A stretch of 64,000 nucleotides of DNA. It comes from Dryas octopetala (taxonomy: Eukaryota; Streptophyta; Magnoliopsida; Rosales; Rosaceae). The stretch spans positions 17,954,835-18,018,834 of the forward strand of contig OY992832.1 of assembly GCA_963921425.1 (NCBI GenBank), given 5' to 3'. Both the position numbers and the translations under genes were made by a program. The notes under the pieces are model-generated. The model searched no databases. It worked only from the letters and a program-made list of their open reading frames with translations, and had not been told where the DNA came from. Positions 60,361-64,000 of this stretch are shown here, in pieces (position 1 is the first letter of the stretch; every line of letters begins with the position of its first letter).

Positions 60361-63300
60361 CTAACTCTGTGAATTATTATTGTTGTCATTTCTAGCTGGA
60401 CAGGCAGGAGCATACTGACAGAACCGGCATTTCCATCGCTCTTCCTCGGGAGTGTAACTAGCTTCTCGCTCTCCTAGCCAGAACTCAAGACATCCCTGAA
60501 TTTGCTTCTTGACCCAATCATAGTCATATGCATACTCATCTTCACCAATTACTGAATGATCTTTTTGTAACTCGTATCTGACTCAGAGACAATGACATCA
60601 GTGTCTTGAAAAGATATCACGAGCAAGTATCTCCACATGAATAAACAATTAGTAAAGATATAAAACACAGCTAATGTCTATCATTGAGGTTCGGCATGCT
60701 GCATACTTTTCCAGTATATAACAGGATGTGAGATAAGATTTAAATTTGGCAGCAGCCTCTCAAAGAGCATAAAAATAGGCCACCACTGAATTACAACAAC
60801 TTCACATGGACAAAGCTATAGATCAGATGATTAAGATAATCAAAATGGACTGGCTACCTTTCATTTCTAATGTCTGTTCGAAATCCAACTAACGTGCACT
60901 ATATGCAATTTTGTGATGGTAGTATGTATCCACGTGAATTGGGAACCTCAACAATTATATCTTTAAAAAATTATACAACAAAAAAAAAAAAAAAAAATCT
61001 CCAGCATAACTTTTATACTCACCTCAATAACAGCTTATCATGAGCAGGGGGCAGCATGCTACATGTGTTTCTATAGTATCTCACTACATCATCAAGGGTC
61101 TGCACGATGAAGAAAAATTACAGAAATTATAAAAACATGCATTTGAAGTAGTAATGATCTGAACACTATCTCATACAATATTTTTTATTATGAACTGATT
61201 CATGCCATTTGCTTACTGGATAAATAAACAATAATAAACCCAATCACTTAATAAAAAGATGCTGCTCTTTGCCTAAGAACTTCTTATGCAATGAGCAGCA
61301 ATTTTTTATCAAGTGATTTGGTTTAAAAAATAAGTATAGTAATAATGGGACATCATGAATTACAAAATCATGATTTATCGGACTGAATGTATCTAATAAT
61401 TCAAGTGGTGAGAACCTGCCTTTGCTGGGAACCCTGAGTTAGCAGTGATCTGTCTGATTTCTTCAGATAAGTTAGAATAAGGATTCAAGGAAAAGAATTC
61501 AAAAAACTTGTTGGATGGGAATTTATCAGCAACTAAATCATCCCACATATACTTGTAGCACATTAATTGAAGCCTGCCAAAATATATGTGCACAGCATGA
61601 TGCATTTTCTCATCAATGGCAATGAAACGTAAACCAATAAAATTTCATACCTTCCATTTCTTCGTTGTGGTTCAGCAGGAAGTGTATCTTTCACACGAGT
61701 CTTTGTGTCAACTAATAATGGGTTTCTGTGGGCTTCTGTTACAGGCATTCGAATCTCATCAATGACTCCCACCATCCATACACCTTCTGCAAAACCTACT
61801 CTGGTATCATAAGAAAGTATAGCCAATCATTTAAGGAAAGGAGGTTAAAAAGATCAATGCTCCAATTTCATCAATTCTATTAAAGAGAGATTTAATCAAA
61901 AATATAAAGTACAAGCACAAACCTGTCAATCCAACATACCAATATATAAATGTTATCAATTTCAGAGAAGCATCATGAAAAATATTACTAAGGACTAATC
62001 CTCTCAACTTACCAAAGGTAAGCAGATTCATTTTTTTCTAAAATCTCTATCATGTTTTATTTCAAAATTGATTTTCAGATATCCAAAGTGTTGCCGCATT
62101 TTGTCCCAAAAACTACATCTGGATTACCATCAACAATCAGTCATGAATATTGCCGTTCATTTTAATCAAAATGCATAATCGGATGTACGCTAAGTAAAGG
62201 ACATGATAATCTTCACAATCCAGGGCTCATAGTATCCAACCCATATGAAAGCTGTTAAGCAAGGATAAGAACTGTAAGTTTCATCCAGGCATCATTCCTT
62301 AGTGTAATATAATATTTAGTTTATATATTGTTACTTTATATACTGTTATTGAAGATGAACTAGAGGTCGAAATATGTATTTAATTTTATATATTTTTGTG
62401 TGGAATAAAATCTAAACTATGGTGTTTGGTAGACATATGGTTGTGATGTTGTTATTATTATTTTATCTTCACGTATATAGAAGCCTTGAAGGTATTTTTT
62501 ATTTGAACCTAGTCGATATTTGAATTATGGTGATTGATTAATTGAGGTAATTGTGTTATACTTTTAATAAGATTTTTTTTTTTTTCACAAGTTGATAACC
62601 AACCCCCAAAGAAATTGGGCAAGCCGAATCCAACCCGAGCCCAACCCAAATTGAGGTTGGGTTGTGGTGGGTTCACTTATTTGCAACCTGCCTAAATCCG
62701 AACCCGAAAAATAAAGCATGGGTTGACCTTTCAACCCACCCAAGTTGCACCCCTCTTCCTTACAGATGAGAAGCCACCATTATCTAACTCATTTTGAAAA
62801 AAAAAAAAAAAATCCCAACATAGACAAATTAATAAACATAAGGATAAACCTTTGACTGCATGGGTAACAATGTTATAATATCAACCATTGCCATTCTGGA
62901 GGTTGAAAGCCACCTAAATAATGTACCAGGAGTCAAGGATTGAATCAAGAGACAACAGTTAACTTACAGTGGCAGCTCACGTGTCATTCCTTCAAATAAT
63001 AATTGATTTATGCCAGTTATAAAATTCAGGAGCTTCAGAGCCCATCTATCTTCGTTTGATGTGACACGAACTGTAACTTTTTTAACAATCTGCCCAGAAA
63101 CATAATCAGACTATAAATAGTGTAGGACATCTACGAAAGCATTTGGTTCACTGAATGAGATGTGCATAGGAAACATGGAGGTAAGAATAAGGACTTCTAA
63201 AAGGCAAATAAATTTCCAGGCAACAACCAAAAGTATAGAAGAGTGGCTTTGTACTTTGAAAAATATTCATTCCATCTAACAATAGCTGAATTTTATTTCA

Positions 63301-63511
63301 ACATGATATCAACTTCATGAAATCACAAATTGTCACTTGACCAGGAAATTTAACCTTTAAAACCATGAAGACTACAAAACAGTAAAATCAGATTTCTAAT
63401 TCGTACCTCTTCTTCAAGCTTTGCATGGCGAGCGCTGCCTGTTTTCATAGCCTTACTGATTTTTCTCTTGCCCACAAGGAGAACAAACTCCATTTGTTTT
63501 TCACACCATTC
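60361..63511 (-). CDS. EXO5: Exonuclease V homologue (EXO5/DEM1), 5' end outside the window
   Basis: Minus-strand exons 63511-63407, 63089-62968, 61800-61651, 61573-61420, 61099-61023 and 60577-60361 join in phase to 274 aa plus stop. The family is about 360 aa, so roughly 90 N-terminal residues lie beyond the window. The nuclease core shows GVIDEIR, then LLVDTKTR (the Asp and Lys of the PD-(D/E)xK site) and the QLMCY (QxxxY) motif of RecB-like nucleases. EWCEKQMEF near the start and [12 protein letters not shown] near the C-terminus supply the four Cys expected to hold a 4Fe-4S cluster. It should act as a single-strand DNA exonuclease in genome maintenance. The intron after exon 61573-61420 has a GC donor (AAG|GCAGGT). 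Confidence 0.88.
62570..62755. mobile_element. hAT-like remnant in an EXO5 intron (weak)
   Basis: The right side, reversed, reads GAGGGGTGCAACTTGGGTGG, a hAT-type end, and the neighbouring bases are rich in CAACCC/GGGTTG. No left end was found. Confidence 0.3.
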
Positions 63512-64000
63512 CTATTGTTAACATGAAATGAGAACAGATCCAAGTCAAATACCTTTCAAATTCCTTAAGTTGAATGAACAAAACATAGATTCACAACCTC
63601 TTGCAAAATAATTACAGCTTTCAGATTATTGTGCTTGTTTATTCACAGTTTCTACTAAATTTTGCAGCATTGCCTATACTATAAATGGAATACACCATTT
63701 TTAAAACATGGCAATTGGAAATTCACAAGCTCACGCCAGAGAGATACAGATACTCAATGGGGCTCAGCCTCATGCATTAACCTTTCCAATGGAAAATTTA
63801 TACAAGATTTCAAATTAGAGATAATAAGAAAAAGCCCTTCTGAAAAATCAAACTTTTGAATTAGATTTCTGACATACATATGAAATTGATGTGACTAACA
63901 CAAATGAAAATCAATCTAGCATAACACTCATTGCCAAAAAATGAAATTCAGCGTAACCATCCAAACCCATTCATAAAATCCCATATGATTCACAATCAAA
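63512..64000 (-). other. EXO5 upstream intron sequence (no exon seen)
   Basis: The exon at 63511 begins at an acceptor (AACAATAG|GAATGG), so this stretch is intron on the minus strand. I find no in-phase exon here; the first exon(s) of EXO5 must lie beyond the window. Confidence 0.5.

Noticed and set aside
1..64000. CRISPR arrays, operons, ribosome binding sites, rRNA genes
   Set aside because: None is seen; gene structure with introns shows a eukaryotic nuclear sequence.

Overview
The window is nuclear DNA from a plant, almost certainly a eudicot. Multi-exon genes with GT-AG introns, plant-specific protein families and many plant transposons support this. The mix of elements feels rosaceous, but I cannot prove family or species. 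Five protein-coding loci can be read exon by exon, plus one pseudogene and two small gene fragments.

Layout. 1-9.0 kb: no intact gene; MITE-like elements, one carrying a long CCN trinucleotide tract, an array of CTGCAG-centred palindromes, and a small antisense fragment resembling the N-terminus of an RBM22/ECM2-type splicing factor. 9.1-24.2 kb: a tandem cluster of three genes for RNase H-like plus RBR (RING1-IBR-RING2) E3 ubiquitin ligases. The first (A) has a duplicated terminal exon. The middle one (B) is a broken chimera with a C-type 5' half and an A-type 3' half. The third (C) is intact with a different tail. A hAT-like element holding a 200-N assembly gap and a long-TIR, Pack-MULE-like element separate A from B. 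24.2-27.5 kb: intergenic, with two inverted-repeat MITEs. 27.5-31.2 kb: a six-exon membrane-anchored alpha/beta hydrolase. 31.2-37 kb: intergenic, with a 2.25 kb Mutator-like element that has a perfect 9-bp target duplication. 37.0-54.7 kb: a 27-exon plant tRNA ligase (RNL) whose introns hold two solo copia-type LTRs, a SINE and two LINE tails. 55.7-56.7 kb, minus strand: mitochondrial (R)-3-hydroxyacyl-thioester dehydratase. 58.5-59.6 kb: a foldback MULE inserted into an older MITE. 60.4-63.5 kb, minus strand: exonuclease V, cut off at its 5' end by the window edge.

The genes do not form a pathway: they cover protein ubiquitylation, tRNA splicing/RNA repair, mitochondrial fatty-acid synthesis and DNA repair. 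From memory, HTD, EXO5 and an RNase H-RBR gene also lie near each other on Arabidopsis chromosome 5, so part of this order may be conserved.

The least ordinary feature is the RBR cluster. It shows an apparent unequal-crossover product (A, C5'::A3', C) and a tandem duplication of the last exon together with its 3' flank. The second exon changes a RING2 zinc ligand and adds a very acidic tail.
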